NCBI GenBank assembly: GCA_029240815.1
Contig: JARDZO010000007.1
Span: 1-45,509, forward strand
Source: Brevibacillus sp.
Lineage (GTDB): Bacteria > Bacillota > Bacilli > Brevibacillales > Brevibacillaceae
DNA length: 45,509 nt
Direction of reading: 5' to 3'
Position numbers and translations under genes: made by a program. The notes beneath the pieces are model-generated. The model saw only the letters and a program-made list of their open reading frames with translations, searched no databases and was not told the origin of the DNA. Shown here one piece after another: positions 24,701-35,100 of the stretch (the stretch's first letter is position 1; every line of letters starts with the position of its first letter).

Positions 24701-27700
24701 CGAAGACAATCCGATTCTTCATTATCCATTCAGGAACAGCAGCTGCAGAGCAAAACCCATGTAACTTATACGGAACAACAATTTACGAATGCAATCGATG
24801 TCCCCAATTCGTACCGCACTCCTCAATTATGTGACACCACTACCTATGAGATCAGCGGGATGGACAAACCGCAGGAACGGTTGTACCCGTTCGAATCGAT
24901 TCAGGAGCATGTCAAGAAGGCTGCCGTTATCCCTTTTGAAGCCGAGCCTGGTGAGGGACTTCAGAAACGGATCGTGAACCGATCGCGAGTCCTCTTTCTT
25001 AAAGACGATCTTTCCGCTGCACTTCCGCTTGGCGTGTTGGAGCCATTGGCACTACCTTATGAGAGTTATCAGATGGTACTGACATATGGGATGTATCGGC
25101 AATGGTTTGAAAATAAAGTTGATTTTTCGGCGATTCAAGCAGAGTGCGGCTATGTCCAGATGGAGGACGCTTGGTGGGCGCCATCTGGAAGGATTGAATT
25201 CAACCCCGAACGTTTTTACCAACCCGTGAAGTTCACTGACTTATTCGGTGGGGTTTCCCATGCCCATTATGATGAGCACAATTTGGTTATAGTCCGGTCG
25301 GTCGACGCAGCGGGCAATGTTACAAGCGCCGTAAACAACTACCGTGTTATGCAACCGGAGATCATAACTGATCCGAACAACAACCGTTCGGCAGCTGTGT
25401 TCGACGAGCTTGGCATTGTGACTGCAACGGCGATTATGGGAAAAGAAGGCGGAAAAGAACAAGGGGATACATTGGATGATCCAACGGTGCGCATTCAATA
25501 CGATTTATTTGAATGGATGATCAACGGCCGTCCGGCATACGTCCACAGCATGCAACGAGAACATCACGGGCTGGCGAATTCGCGCTGGCTGCACAGCTAT
25601 TTGTACACCGATGGATTTTACCGCGAAATCATGAGGAAAACACAGGCTGAACCGGGGCTGGCTCACCTTTTGGACGTCAGTGAAACGACAGTGCGAGATG
25701 CGGATGGCAAAACGATTCTCGTGAATACCGGATCGGAACCCCGCTGGGCAGCGACAGGGCGAACGGTATACAACAACAAAGGGCATGCCGTCAAAAAATA
25801 TGAGCCATTCTATAGCGCCTCCCATCGGTATGAATCTGAAAGCGAAATGCTGAACATAGGGATCACGCCGCTCATGACCTACGACCCCATCGGGAGGCTC
25901 ATTCGTACCGACCATCCAAACGGCACATTTACCAGAATAAAATTTCATCCGTGGTATCGCGACATTTGGGATGAAAACGACACTGTGTTGGAGAGCGGTT
26001 GGTATGCGTTACGGACCGGCGGTAGTCCGGAAGGAACAGAGCCGGACATAGCTGAACGACGGGCGGCACAGTTGACCTCCAAACATGCGGAGACAGTAAG
26101 TAGGGAGCATTTTGATTCGCTTGGGCGGACGGTTATCGCATCTGTTAAAAGCGAGAATGGAGTTTGGCATGTCAACCGACATGAACTCGATATCACGGGC
26201 AGTGTCATCAGTGTGACGGATTCGCGCGGCCTTCGTACAGCAGTTCAGCGGTACGATATGCTAAAACGACGGCTCTACATGTGGAGCATGGATGCCGGAG
26301 AGCGCTGGACATTGTTAAATGCGGCCGGAAAGCCAGTACAGGAATGGAATTCAAGGGGTGTGCGCTTACGCCGCCGGTACGACAGCTTGTTGAGATTGAC
26401 TCACTTGTACGCTGTCGATCTTCCTGAATATGACGCTGATGCAATCGGTTCAGATGAAAAAGGTGCGCAAACAGAGAGATTGCTAGAGAGAATCCTATAC
26501 GGAGAAAGCTTGCCCCACCCGGAAGAGGCAAACATGCGCGGGCACATATCCCGGCATTATGATGAAGCAGGGGTGCTGACCCATGAAGAATACGATATGA
26601 AGGGTAATACAATCAAGTTCCGCCGGCAGTTGCTTGCAGACTACAAATCGGTGGCGGACTGGTCAATTCTCGCAGAAGAGACGGACTTCTCCGAGATAGA
26701 TCGTTTGGCGCAGCCTGTCTTAGAGACAGAGGCTTACACCACGAATTCCGCTTATGACGCGGTCAACAGGATTGTCCGAATGACTGCTCCGGATTCAGAT
26801 AAAAGCGAGACCATCTATGCCTACAATGTTTCGGGACTTCTCGAACAGATCGATGTCCGGATTCGGGATGCAACCGATTGGACGAAAGTTGTCGCGAATA
26901 TCGATTATGATGCCAAAGGACAGCGAACCCGAATCGAATACGGCAACGGTGTTCACACTTCATATGAGTATGATCCGTTTACCTACAGATTGAAGCGTCT
27001 CAGTACGTTTCGCGAAAAAGATAACTCGCGCCTGCAAGATATCCGGTACACTTATGACCCCGTGGGGAACATCATCGGACTGGAAGACTTGGCACAGCAG
27101 ACTGTTTATTTCGATAATAGCGTTGTCTCGCCGGCCGCTTACTATGAATTCGATGCGCTATATCGGATTGTCCGTGCAGAAGGGCGGGAGCATGCCGGGC
27201 AATTGGCTGATCGGCAAAGAGACCATCAGTCCATTCCACGGATGAACATACCTCATCCAAACGATGCACAATCCATGAGGCGCTATGTGGAACAGTATAC
27301 GTACGACAGCGTAGGGAATCTGCTCGCCATGCGGCACAACGCGGAGGGAGGAACTTGGAGCAGAAGCTATGACATTGCTTGGAACAGCAACCGTTTGCTT
27401 GCTACAAGCTCGCCCGACGAAGCGGAGAAGGGACTGTATGGTGACATGTATGGTTATAATGCTCACGGAAGCATGACATCAATGCCTCATCTTACGGCGA
27501 TCAACTGGAACTCGAGCGATCGGATGACAATGGTCTCCCTCGGCGGAGGCGGTAAGTCTTATTATGTGTACGACGCGGAAGGAAAGCGGATTCGTGCCAT
27601 TGTCGAACGTACGGATGGTTTGGTGGAAGAGCGTATCTACCTTGGGCATTTTGAAATATTTCGCAGGCGCGTAAATGGCGAAGTGAAGATGGAGAGGCAA

Positions 27701-29044
27701 ACCCTTCATGTCATGGATGGAAAAAAACGCGTAGCGATCATTGAAACGAAAACGATTGACACGAAAGAATCGGCCCTTATGCCGAGCCCGATATTCCGCT
27801 ACCAGCTGGCCGATCTTGCGAATTCTTCGCGCATCGAAGCCGATGCCGCCGGTCTTATTATCAGCTATGAAGAGTACCATCCCTTCGGTACGACAGCCTA
27901 CCATGCCGCGGAAGGAAGCGTAGAAGTCAGCCTGAAACGGTATCGTCATGCGGGAAAAGAATGCGACGAGGAGACCGGCTTCTATCATTACGAAGCGCGC
28001 TATTATGCACCATGGCTCGGGCGTTGGATCAGCTACGACCCGGGGGGACTGATCGATGGACTGAATATTTACGCTTACGTCCGGAACAATCCAGTGACAC
28101 TCACAGACCCTACTGGCATGTATAGCGAGGCAGGGCACTACTACACGGTATACTTTGTCTCCCTGGCCGTGGGATTCAGCCCGGAAGTCGCTTACCGGAA
28201 CGCCTTTTATGCACAAATGCCAGATGAAGTGAACGAGTTTGACGCCATAGAAGTCGAATGGGAACGACAAACGTCGTTTGCGACGAAGTCTGGCGCGGCA
28301 TTGGACAGTGCCGTGAATGCGATTGAGAAAACCGGTGCGTCGTTTGCGAATGGAATGATGAACTATATGGGCTACTATACGGATAAACCGAGAGATCCCG
28401 CTCCAAGTAGTAGGCAAACAGCCTCTGCGGAACTGCAAACACAGCGGGACGACATGCAGCGGGGACTCCACACACTGACGGGCGGCAGTACGACCTTTGA
28501 ACGCTCATACAGGGATTCGGTTGCGCGGAAATTGGAACCGGGAAGTTTGGAATTCGGCTTAAATCTTCATGCTTTCGGTGATAGTTATTCACATGCCACC
28601 ATTGACAATGAAAATGTTTTTTACGAAACGGGACTCGGACACGGTGTGGAACTTGGTAAACGGTTGAGTGGAACGGCACCCGATCAAATTCCACGAAGAA
28701 AAGAACTGTATTACCAATATGTCGGTCATCTATATGACGTATTGTCAGACATCGCCAAAAAACAAGGATTAAAACCGCGATTATCAAAAGAACAAGTGTT
28801 GGCAGCGGCCACAGATATTTCATTCCGGCAAGCGAAAGCGAATCAAATAGACACGATACGCGGCTTGGCAAAAGCACTCATGGGAGTTGATATGAAGCCC
28901 TACCAGCCCGAAAGAGAGGGGGCTAAGGATTTGATCGAATTTGCGGGGAATCATTCGGAAGATATTCAGGGAGTTGCGGATATCTTACGGAGAGTCCAGA
29001 AGTTTGCCCATCAAGGACATTTAGAAGGAAGCACAGGACATTGA
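21800..29044 (+). CDS. Fused TcB-TcC toxin complex protein with C-terminal effector
   Basis: The 2414-residue protein equals a TcB (about 1450) joined to a TcC (about 950) without a break. Residues about 25-330 are the SpvB domain (GIALPKGGGAIQGIGEKYSV, then GIGWNVSVPSIVRKTEKGLP). Residues about 390-640 are the TcB mid region, a propeller with DLDGEG, DLAGDG, DVTGDG and DMCGDG repeats. The midC segment has HHGYYDRTEKEFRGFGMVEQ. From about 1460, Rhs/YD repeats follow. The conserved TcC core (2047-2107) has RYRHAGKECDEETGFYHYEA, GRWISYDPGGLIDGLNIY and NNPVTLTDPTGM, where the Asp autoprotease releases the effector. Residues about 2108-2414 are the hypervariable effector, with HYYTVYF, LHAFGDSYSHA and GLGHG. 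In known Tc toxins BC forms a cocoon, docks on TcA, and the effector is injected into host cells. The start ATG 21800 follows GGGGGG. Confidence 0.93.
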   Translation: MNGMRQHDGQSLDSPGHEAIGSGLPGIALPKGGGAIQGIGEKYSVNAMTGTFSLTVPIAVTQGRGGFSPEVGLSYDSGSGNGPFGIGWNVSVPSIVRKTEKGLPQYRDSEESDTFIYSGVEDLVPFCGEDGSPIVPAEVGNYRVKRYRSRTEGAFIRIESWEHRETGERHWRSISGDNVTRIFGRSTECRIADPTNPKHIFRWLLEETSDDKGNVTIFEYKAENSDGVDQSEPQERNRSLYANRYLKRIVYGNSVPNNRGGWRFYLVFDYGEHDHYKPTLDETQKWFTRQDPFSNYRSGFEIRTNRLCRRALMFHHFNELGPEPVLVRSTDFGYMERPDHTFLSTVTQNGYLFDKESEKYSVKPMPPLQFEYTEALFNETIQTLSEKDAENLPIGLDGNRYRWVDLDGEGLNGLFTDQANAWFYKRNLGGGRFGPLERISTKPSSSRLNEGRQQLMDLAGDGRLAVVQFKGPMAGYQMRTIDGEWEPFVPFPALPNIDWDGPDVRFIDVTGDGSADLLITSEAAFTYYPSMAVNGFDEAVRVNGWDDEEKGPKLLFGEAKQSIFLADMCGDGLTDIVRIRNGEICYWPNLGYGRFGSKVTMSNAPEFDHPDKFDAKKVRLIDLDGSGPTDLLYIGGDQITMWFNQSGNRWSNPRHLRGLPTATEQMHVTVVDLLGQGTACLVWSSALPVHSREPLRYIDLFSGQKPHLLCSFHNNLGAQTTIRYAASTKFYLRDLEDGNPWVTKLPFPVHVAVQTETCDQIENNRFSSRYAYHHGYYDRTEKEFRGFGMVEQWDTEELSALTIHPASNLEPSVYVHPVLTKSWYHTGAYYEDDELVNHYAANYFRDPHTADQARILLKGMEMPLYSSPQQECEAFRALKGSLLRQEVYALDNSNVSEIPYTITEKSYSIRLVQPIGPNRHAVFQVLPRETVEAHYERQVIDPRISHTFVLETDPFGNVCKSASIGYGRRQSDSSLSIQEQQLQSKTHVTYTEQQFTNAIDVPNSYRTPQLCDTTTYEISGMDKPQERLYPFESIQEHVKKAAVIPFEAEPGEGLQKRIVNRSRVLFLKDDLSAALPLGVLEPLALPYESYQMVLTYGMYRQWFENKVDFSAIQAECGYVQMEDAWWAPSGRIEFNPERFYQPVKFTDLFGGVSHAHYDEHNLVIVRSVDAAGNVTSAVNNYRVMQPEIITDPNNNRSAAVFDELGIVTATAIMGKEGGKEQGDTLDDPTVRIQYDLFEWMINGRPAYVHSMQREHHGLANSRWLHSYLYTDGFYREIMRKTQAEPGLAHLLDVSETTVRDADGKTILVNTGSEPRWAATGRTVYNNKGHAVKKYEPFYSASHRYESESEMLNIGITPLMTYDPIGRLIRTDHPNGTFTRIKFHPWYRDIWDENDTVLESGWYALRTGGSPEGTEPDIAERRAAQLTSKHAETVSREHFDSLGRTVIASVKSENGVWHVNRHELDITGSVISVTDSRGLRTAVQRYDMLKRRLYMWSMDAGERWTLLNAAGKPVQEWNSRGVRLRRRYDSLLRLTHLYAVDLPEYDADAIGSDEKGAQTERLLERILYGESLPHPEEANMRGHISRHYDEAGVLTHEEYDMKGNTIKFRRQLLADYKSVADWSILAEETDFSEIDRLAQPVLETEAYTTNSAYDAVNRIVRMTAPDSDKSETIYAYNVSGLLEQIDVRIRDATDWTKVVANIDYDAKGQRTRIEYGNGVHTSYEYDPFTYRLKRLSTFREKDNSRLQDIRYTYDPVGNIIGLEDLAQQTVYFDNSVVSPAAYYEFDALYRIVRAEGREHAGQLADRQRDHQSIPRMNIPHPNDAQSMRRYVEQYTYDSVGNLLAMRHNAEGGTWSRSYDIAWNSNRLLATSSPDEAEKGLYGDMYGYNAHGSMTSMPHLTAINWNSSDRMTMVSLGGGGKSYYVYDAEGKRIRAIVERTDGLVEERIYLGHFEIFRRRVNGEVKMERQTLHVMDGKKRVAIIETKTIDTKESALMPSPIFRYQLADLANSSRIEADAAGLIISYEEYHPFGTTAYHAAEGSVEVSLKRYRHAGKECDEETGFYHYEARYYAPWLGRWISYDPGGLIDGLNIYAYVRNNPVTLTDPTGMYSEAGHYYTVYFVSLAVGFSPEVAYRNAFYAQMPDEVNEFDAIEVEWERQTSFATKSGAALDSAVNAIEKTGASFANGMMNYMGYYTDKPRDPAPSSRQTASAELQTQRDDMQRGLHTLTGGSTTFERSYRDSVARKLEPGSLEFGLNLHAFGDSYSHATIDNENVFYETGLGHGVELGKRLSGTAPDQIPRRKELYYQYVGHLYDVLSDIAKKQGLKPRLSKEQVLAAATDISFRQAKANQIDTIRGLAKALMGVDMKPYQPEREGAKDLIEFAGNHSEDIQGVADILRRVQKFAHQGHLEGSTGH

Positions 29045-29134
29045 CGGCTTGGGGTAGGGGTAGCTGCATGAATAGAGACGGTATACAGCCTTCGGGCAAG
29101 TGTTCGTTTTGCCAAAATGAGGAGGAGTAGATGG

Positions 29135-32100
29135 ATGGAAGAGTTGCGCAATCGAATGAATGCGGTTGATGGACATATTAAGCTGCCAAGTGGCGTACCA
29201 GCAGCGGGATTGCAAGTCGTCGCATACGACAAACAGTTCAGATCTGAGAGAGAAATCGGTGCCACCATTACAAACAGAGAGGGCCGGTACCGCATTGCCT
29301 ATCCGATCGACTCGCGGATGATGGTGAATAGCGGCGGCATTAATCTTGTGATTCAAGTGAAAGATGAGGACGGTTCAATCCTTGCTTCGTCCCGGGTCCT
29401 TTTTAACGCCGGAGAGGATGAAAACGTCAACTTGACGGTCAAAGCAGCAGGGTATTCCACTGTATCGGACTATGAACAAGTTCAAACGATACTGTCCGGA
29501 ATCCTGGGGACTATTGAGGCAGATCAGCTGACGGAAGAAGACATGTTGTTTCTAGGAAAACAAGAGAATCTCGATCAACACCGGCTCGAGAATTACATCC
29601 AAGCGCAACGATTAGCCGCTTCGACTGGTATCTCCGCAGAGCTGCTGTACGGCCTTGCCAGTCAATATATTCCACTCTCTCTACCGAAGCTGTTGGCACT
29701 TCGGGGGCCCAAACTTACCTCTTTGCTGGAACAGGCAGTTGATAACGGGATTATTGGCCAGATCCTACTCGACGAAATCCCCACGTTTACGGCACAGTTG
29801 CAAAAGCTGCTGATGAATGGCGCCATGGGCGATAAGCGGCTTCAAGCAGAAAGCGGGCTGCAGCTACTTTTGGAAGCGGCCAATCTGACAAAAACAGACC
29901 AAGACATGTTGATAGAGCTGGCGTTTCAGCATGATGAGGAACCCGAATCATTTTGGAACATGCTGCGTGAACATGAGGGATTTGCAAAGAAGGCCGGACG
30001 AGTTCAAATGGCGATGCAGCTTGGGACACTCACAGGATGCAACATGCCACTGGTGACGGCCATTCTCAAGAAGCTAGATGAAGGAAAAAATGCCGAACCG
30101 ACTTTGTGTGACGTGGCATTCTGGGATGAGCATATCTGGCGGGGGATTCTGGAGGACTCCTCGGAAAATACGACATCCGATACCGAGCACCGCTCTATTC
30201 ACAATATAAAAGACGTGCTGGCATCAGACGTGAAAAACATCATGAAGGCTCTGGATCAGGCGTATCCAACGGCAGGAGTGATACGGAAGCTGAAACAAGA
30301 TGAAAGCTTTCCCATGCGAACTGAGCTAATCCGTTTTTTTGAGCGAAATCCCGATTTTGATTTGCAATTATCCAGTGTCGATGAATTTGTAGCGTCAGTG
30401 GAAACGAAGGAAGACGCCACCAGTTTATCCATTTCCAAAACACGTTCCCAAAAGGATGAGGGAGATCATCTCTCTTCCAAGGAAAGCAAAGAGGTCGGTT
30501 TAGCGGCCCAGCTTAAAAGCATGCAGCGGATTTTCCGTCTAGTGCCCGAATACGATTCAACGAGCGCTCTTCTCAAAGGCGGTGTCCATTCCGCATACGG
30601 TGTCGCCAAGATGGGACAGCAAGGATTCATCTCGCAATACGGCGACAAAGTCGGAGGTGAACACGAGGCGCGAAGGATTTACGACCGGGCGTCGCAGGTG
30701 GCGGCTACGGCGCTTACGATGTTCAGCCAGTATCATGAAGCGTTTCATGCCGTACAATTCTCCGCTACGATAACAGATCATTCGTCTGGCGTAGCGGCAT
30801 TGGCAAGCTCGCTACCGGACTGGAGCGATATGTTTGGCTCTGCGGATTGGTGCGACTGTGACCAGTGCCGTACCGTTTACAGTCCGGCCGCATATTTGGT
30901 CGATCTCTTGCAGTTTCTTTCCAAAATCCCGGCGAAACAGGGAAATGCGCTACACGCGCTATTCGAACGGCGCCCGGATATCGGTACACTGGAGCTTTCC
31001 TGCGAAAATACGAATACGACGCTTCCTTATGTGGATTTGGTCAATGAAATCTTGGAAAATGCGGTGTCCCCGGAGACATCTGTCGAAACTTCGAGAACGT
31101 CAGGCACGAGCGAACTGCTTGGGGCCAGTCCCCAGTATGTGAATGGGGGGGCTTATGACACGCTGGCGGAGCAACTGTACCCTTGGCATTTGCCCTATGC
31201 GCTATGGACAGAAGAAGCACGTCTTTACTTGGAACATCTGAATGTCAAACGAGATGAATTAATGGAAGCATTTCGTCCATTTCAGTCTGGAGGGGATTTG
31301 CCGGTTTCCGAACTTTTCATATCGGCGGAACGGTTAAAGCTATCAGAAATGGAGTGCAGGATTATAACCGGTACACTGCCAGCCAGTCCGCCGTTATACA
31401 AACTGTGGGGGTTTTCGGAAAACCAGATCGGCGAGGAGCTTTGGATAAACGCCCTCCAACGGGTTCCGCTTTTCTTGCAGCAAACAGGTCTCGATTATGC
31501 AGAACTGGAGCATCTGCTTGCTGCGCGTTTTATTAACCCGGATGGTCAGATGCGAGTGGTTTTCAATGAATCGCAATACTCGCTTGATGAGGCCGTCATT
31601 GTCTCTTTATCGGAGGGTGCGCTTGAACGGATTCACAGGTTTGTCCGCTTGCAGCGAAAGCTCGACTGGCCGATCGGACAGCTGGACCAGGCAGTTTGCG
31701 CCTTAAGCGACGGACAGTTAAATGAAACATTCATCATTGAATTGGCGAATGCAGCACGTTTGCAGAAGGAACTGAACGTTCCCTTCCTCGAAATCCTGCA
31801 ATGGTGGATGCCAATCGAAACGATTCCATCCCCAGGCGAGAATGAGAGCCTTTATGACCGTCTCTTCTTGAATAAAACAATTTTGGATCCTGTGGATGCG
31901 GTGTTTGCGCTTCGCGAACCACAGCGAAACGAATTGGTTGATCCAACGCAGGCATGGGAAAACCATCAATCCACGATCCTTGCCGCTCTGCAAATCGGCA
32001 GCGAGGAGCTTAAGCAGCTTGCGGGCGTTTGTCTGTCCAACCATTATCTTACCCTTTCTAATTTATCGCAATTGTACCGACATGCTGCCTTTGCCAAAGC

Positions 32101-35100
32101 AATTCGCTTGACGATCCCGGATTATGTCTCTTTTCGGACGCTCATTCCGAGCGATCCTTTTGCTCCCGGCGGCGATAAAGGTAAGCGAGCCTTGCAATTT
32201 GTCCGTTTCGTGAAGGAGGTGCTAGACAGCGGATTTAGGATCCATGAATGGGGTGGACTGCTCCTGCACCACGATGTTGCCTCCGTAGCGTCCATTCCTA
32301 CTGAAAAGCAGATAACGGAGCTGCTCACGACCATTCGCGAAGATTTGAAACAGAACGAGAACGATTTGTCAGGTGTTTGGGATAACAGCGAAGCATGGGT
32401 TGCCAGCACACTATCACAAATGTTCCCGAAAGATGTTGTTGATAAAATGATCATTCTCATCTCCCAGGAAGAGCCGGTTTTAAACGAAATGCAAGCACGG
32501 TTAATCGATGATTGGTTCTCGTCTTTTGTCGATCCCAGGGAAGCAAGAGACATGTTCGATTCGGTTTTACATCGAGAGTCCCGATTTGAATACATTGCCG
32601 GCGTGTTGCAATCCCATCGGTATATGTTTTTAAATACACAAGCACTCAATCGGAGGCTCGTGGATTTTGTTCAGCTTGATCCGGAGATTGTGGGCTTGTT
32701 CCTCTTCAGCATTCTTCGCAATCCGGCCGTACCGTCGCAAAAAATGGCCTATGCTTTTTTTAACATTGCATTTGTGCAGAGCACGGATCAGATAAAACCG
32801 GAACGGTTCCGCGAATTATACCATTCTGTTCTTCGACTTGCCAAAATCGGGGCAATCCTGAACAGGCTCGGTTTGAAAAAAGATGAAATTATTTTTATGA
32901 TCCAAAGCAACTTCTCGGAACCATTAAACTGGAATGACATTCCGGTGGAACCGGCCGCTGCTCCGCCGGTAGGATTGGATCTATTTATGCGATTGTATCG
33001 GCTGGTCAGCTGGCGTGATCATTACGCTTCCGGAAAAACGGAATGGATCGAACTGCTGCGCGATGTCTCTTGGAACCAGAACCAATCCGCCCTGCCAGAG
33101 TCGGTAATCGAACGCCTGAGCGGCATGACCGGTTGGAATACGGAAGCAATCAAATACTGGATTGGAGCGGATGCTCTACATTTTCGATTCCCACTGGATT
33201 ACCGTGATGAACGATGGCTCATTCGGTTGGCTGAAGGCTTCACTTTGACGCATCGGCTGAATGTCCCGCCGCAGACGGCCCGAGCATGGGCAGTCCCATC
33301 CCTCACTGCTGTGGAAGCAGGAGCCATCAAGCAAGCGGTAAAAGTCAGATATGACTACCAGCAGTGGCTAACGATTGCCAAGACATTTAGAGATAAGCTT
33401 CGCGAAACACAGCGGAACATGCTCACTTCGCATTTGATCCATACGATGGGGAATATAAGCAGTGCGGACGATCTGTTCGCGCACTTTCTGATCGACGTCG
33501 AGATGGGCGTTCTGCAACAAACGTCGCGGATTACGCAAGCGATCTCTTCCGTGCAGCTTTTTGTCCAGCGCTGCCTCATGAATTTGGAACCGGATGTAAC
33601 TGTTTCGCCGTATCTTTCACACGATTGGCAGACGATACGGAATTATCGGGTGTGGGAAGCGAACCGCAAAATATTCCTCTATCCGGAAAACTGGTTGGAA
33701 CCGGACCTGCGGGATAATAAATCCAGCTTCTTCAACGATCTCGAAAAAGAGTTTATGGAAAACGAAGCCACGACAGAATCTGCGGAAGCGGCATTATTCA
33801 ATTACATGGAGAAGCTCGATCAAGTATCGAGGCTTGACATATGCGCCATGTACCATCAGTACGAGGATCACGGAGATGGGCATTTCACCGACATTTTGCA
33901 TGTATTCGGACGCACGCAAAATAGTCCGTATGTATACTTCTACCGCAGATTTGAAAATGGTTTGTCATGGACGGCATGGGAAAAGGTAGACGTCGATATC
34001 GAAGGCGAGCATCTGATTCCGGTCATGTATAAAAGCCGTCTCTACTTATTTTGGCCCACCTTTACAGAGATGGCGAAGCAGCCGACTTCGGTAAATCAGG
34101 CCGGGCAGTTGCCGGAAAAATACCTTCAGATAGGCCTTGCCTGGAGTGAGTATCGGTTTGGCAAATGGTCACCAAAGACGGTCACAAACGCAAGCTTGGA
34201 TATGACCGGTTACGAGAAAGAAGAGTTATCTTTCCATACGGAATTGGATGAAAATAATGACTTGATTATTGATTGCCAAAAAAAATATTTTGGGGGTTAC
34301 ACGTTATACACCAGACTATTTTACTTTAAATTGAGTAATCCGAACGGTAAGGTCGACGTATTCCCCGTGTATTCGGATTTAATGTCAATGAAATTTCCAG
34401 CCCCTGCTTCGGCGTTCATGTTCAACAATACAATCAGCAGGTTTGGAATCAATTTTCCCAGATTGATTATACCGATTGACACTAACGGTGACGGAAGTGT
34501 TGAAATGGCACCCTATGAAACGGCCGATGTCATGAAACTTCAAAGTGATCCCAACACGAAAATCATATATCCGCAGAATAACGATTGCTTTGATGGAAGC
34601 CGGCCGTTTTTTTACCAAGATTCCAAAAGAGTGCTCTTTGTAACATCGTCGCCCTTCCACAGCATCAACAGCTTATTGGTGAACAACCGTTTCATGAGCA
34701 ACGGATACGTACTTCCGCTTTCGTCACCCTATGGAGGAAGCTACCTCTTGATGCATGCGGCCTTCCATCCGTATGTGACAGCTTTTGTCGAGAACTTGAA
34801 TACAGGTGGTATCGACCGATTGCTTAGCATCGAAACACAGAGCATGGCGGAAGAGAATTTCGTGGCGATCTATGAACCAAACGTTGACCGGGTGAATATG
34901 CCTTATCCAGCGGAAAACGTGGATTTTACGTCATATGGTCCGTACTCCTTGTATAACTGGGAGATCTTTTTCCACACGCCGCTCATGCTAGCTGACCGCC
35001 TAAGCAAAAACCAGCATTTCGAAGAATCTCAGCGATGGTTTCATTACATTTTCAACCCGATGGATGCTTCATCAGCGTCACCCGAACGGTTTTGGCGACT

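Noticed and set aside
27479..28471. 330-residue open frame on the minus strand, and a 233-residue one at 28176-28877
   Set aside because: Both are antisense to the 3' part of the TcB-TcC gene, have no ribosome site, and read as Arg/His-rich low-sense protein typical of a codon shadow.
21800..29044. The Rhs-containing gene read as an interbacterial Rhs or wall-associated WapA-type toxin
   Set aside because: It has no signal peptide or wall-binding region, contains SpvB and TcB mid domains, and is paired with a TcA gene, all of which fit a Tc toxin instead.
29117..29134. Upstream ATG as the start of TcA
   Set aside because: This ATG overlaps the AGGAGG that serves the ATG at 29135 and has no ribosome site of its own.
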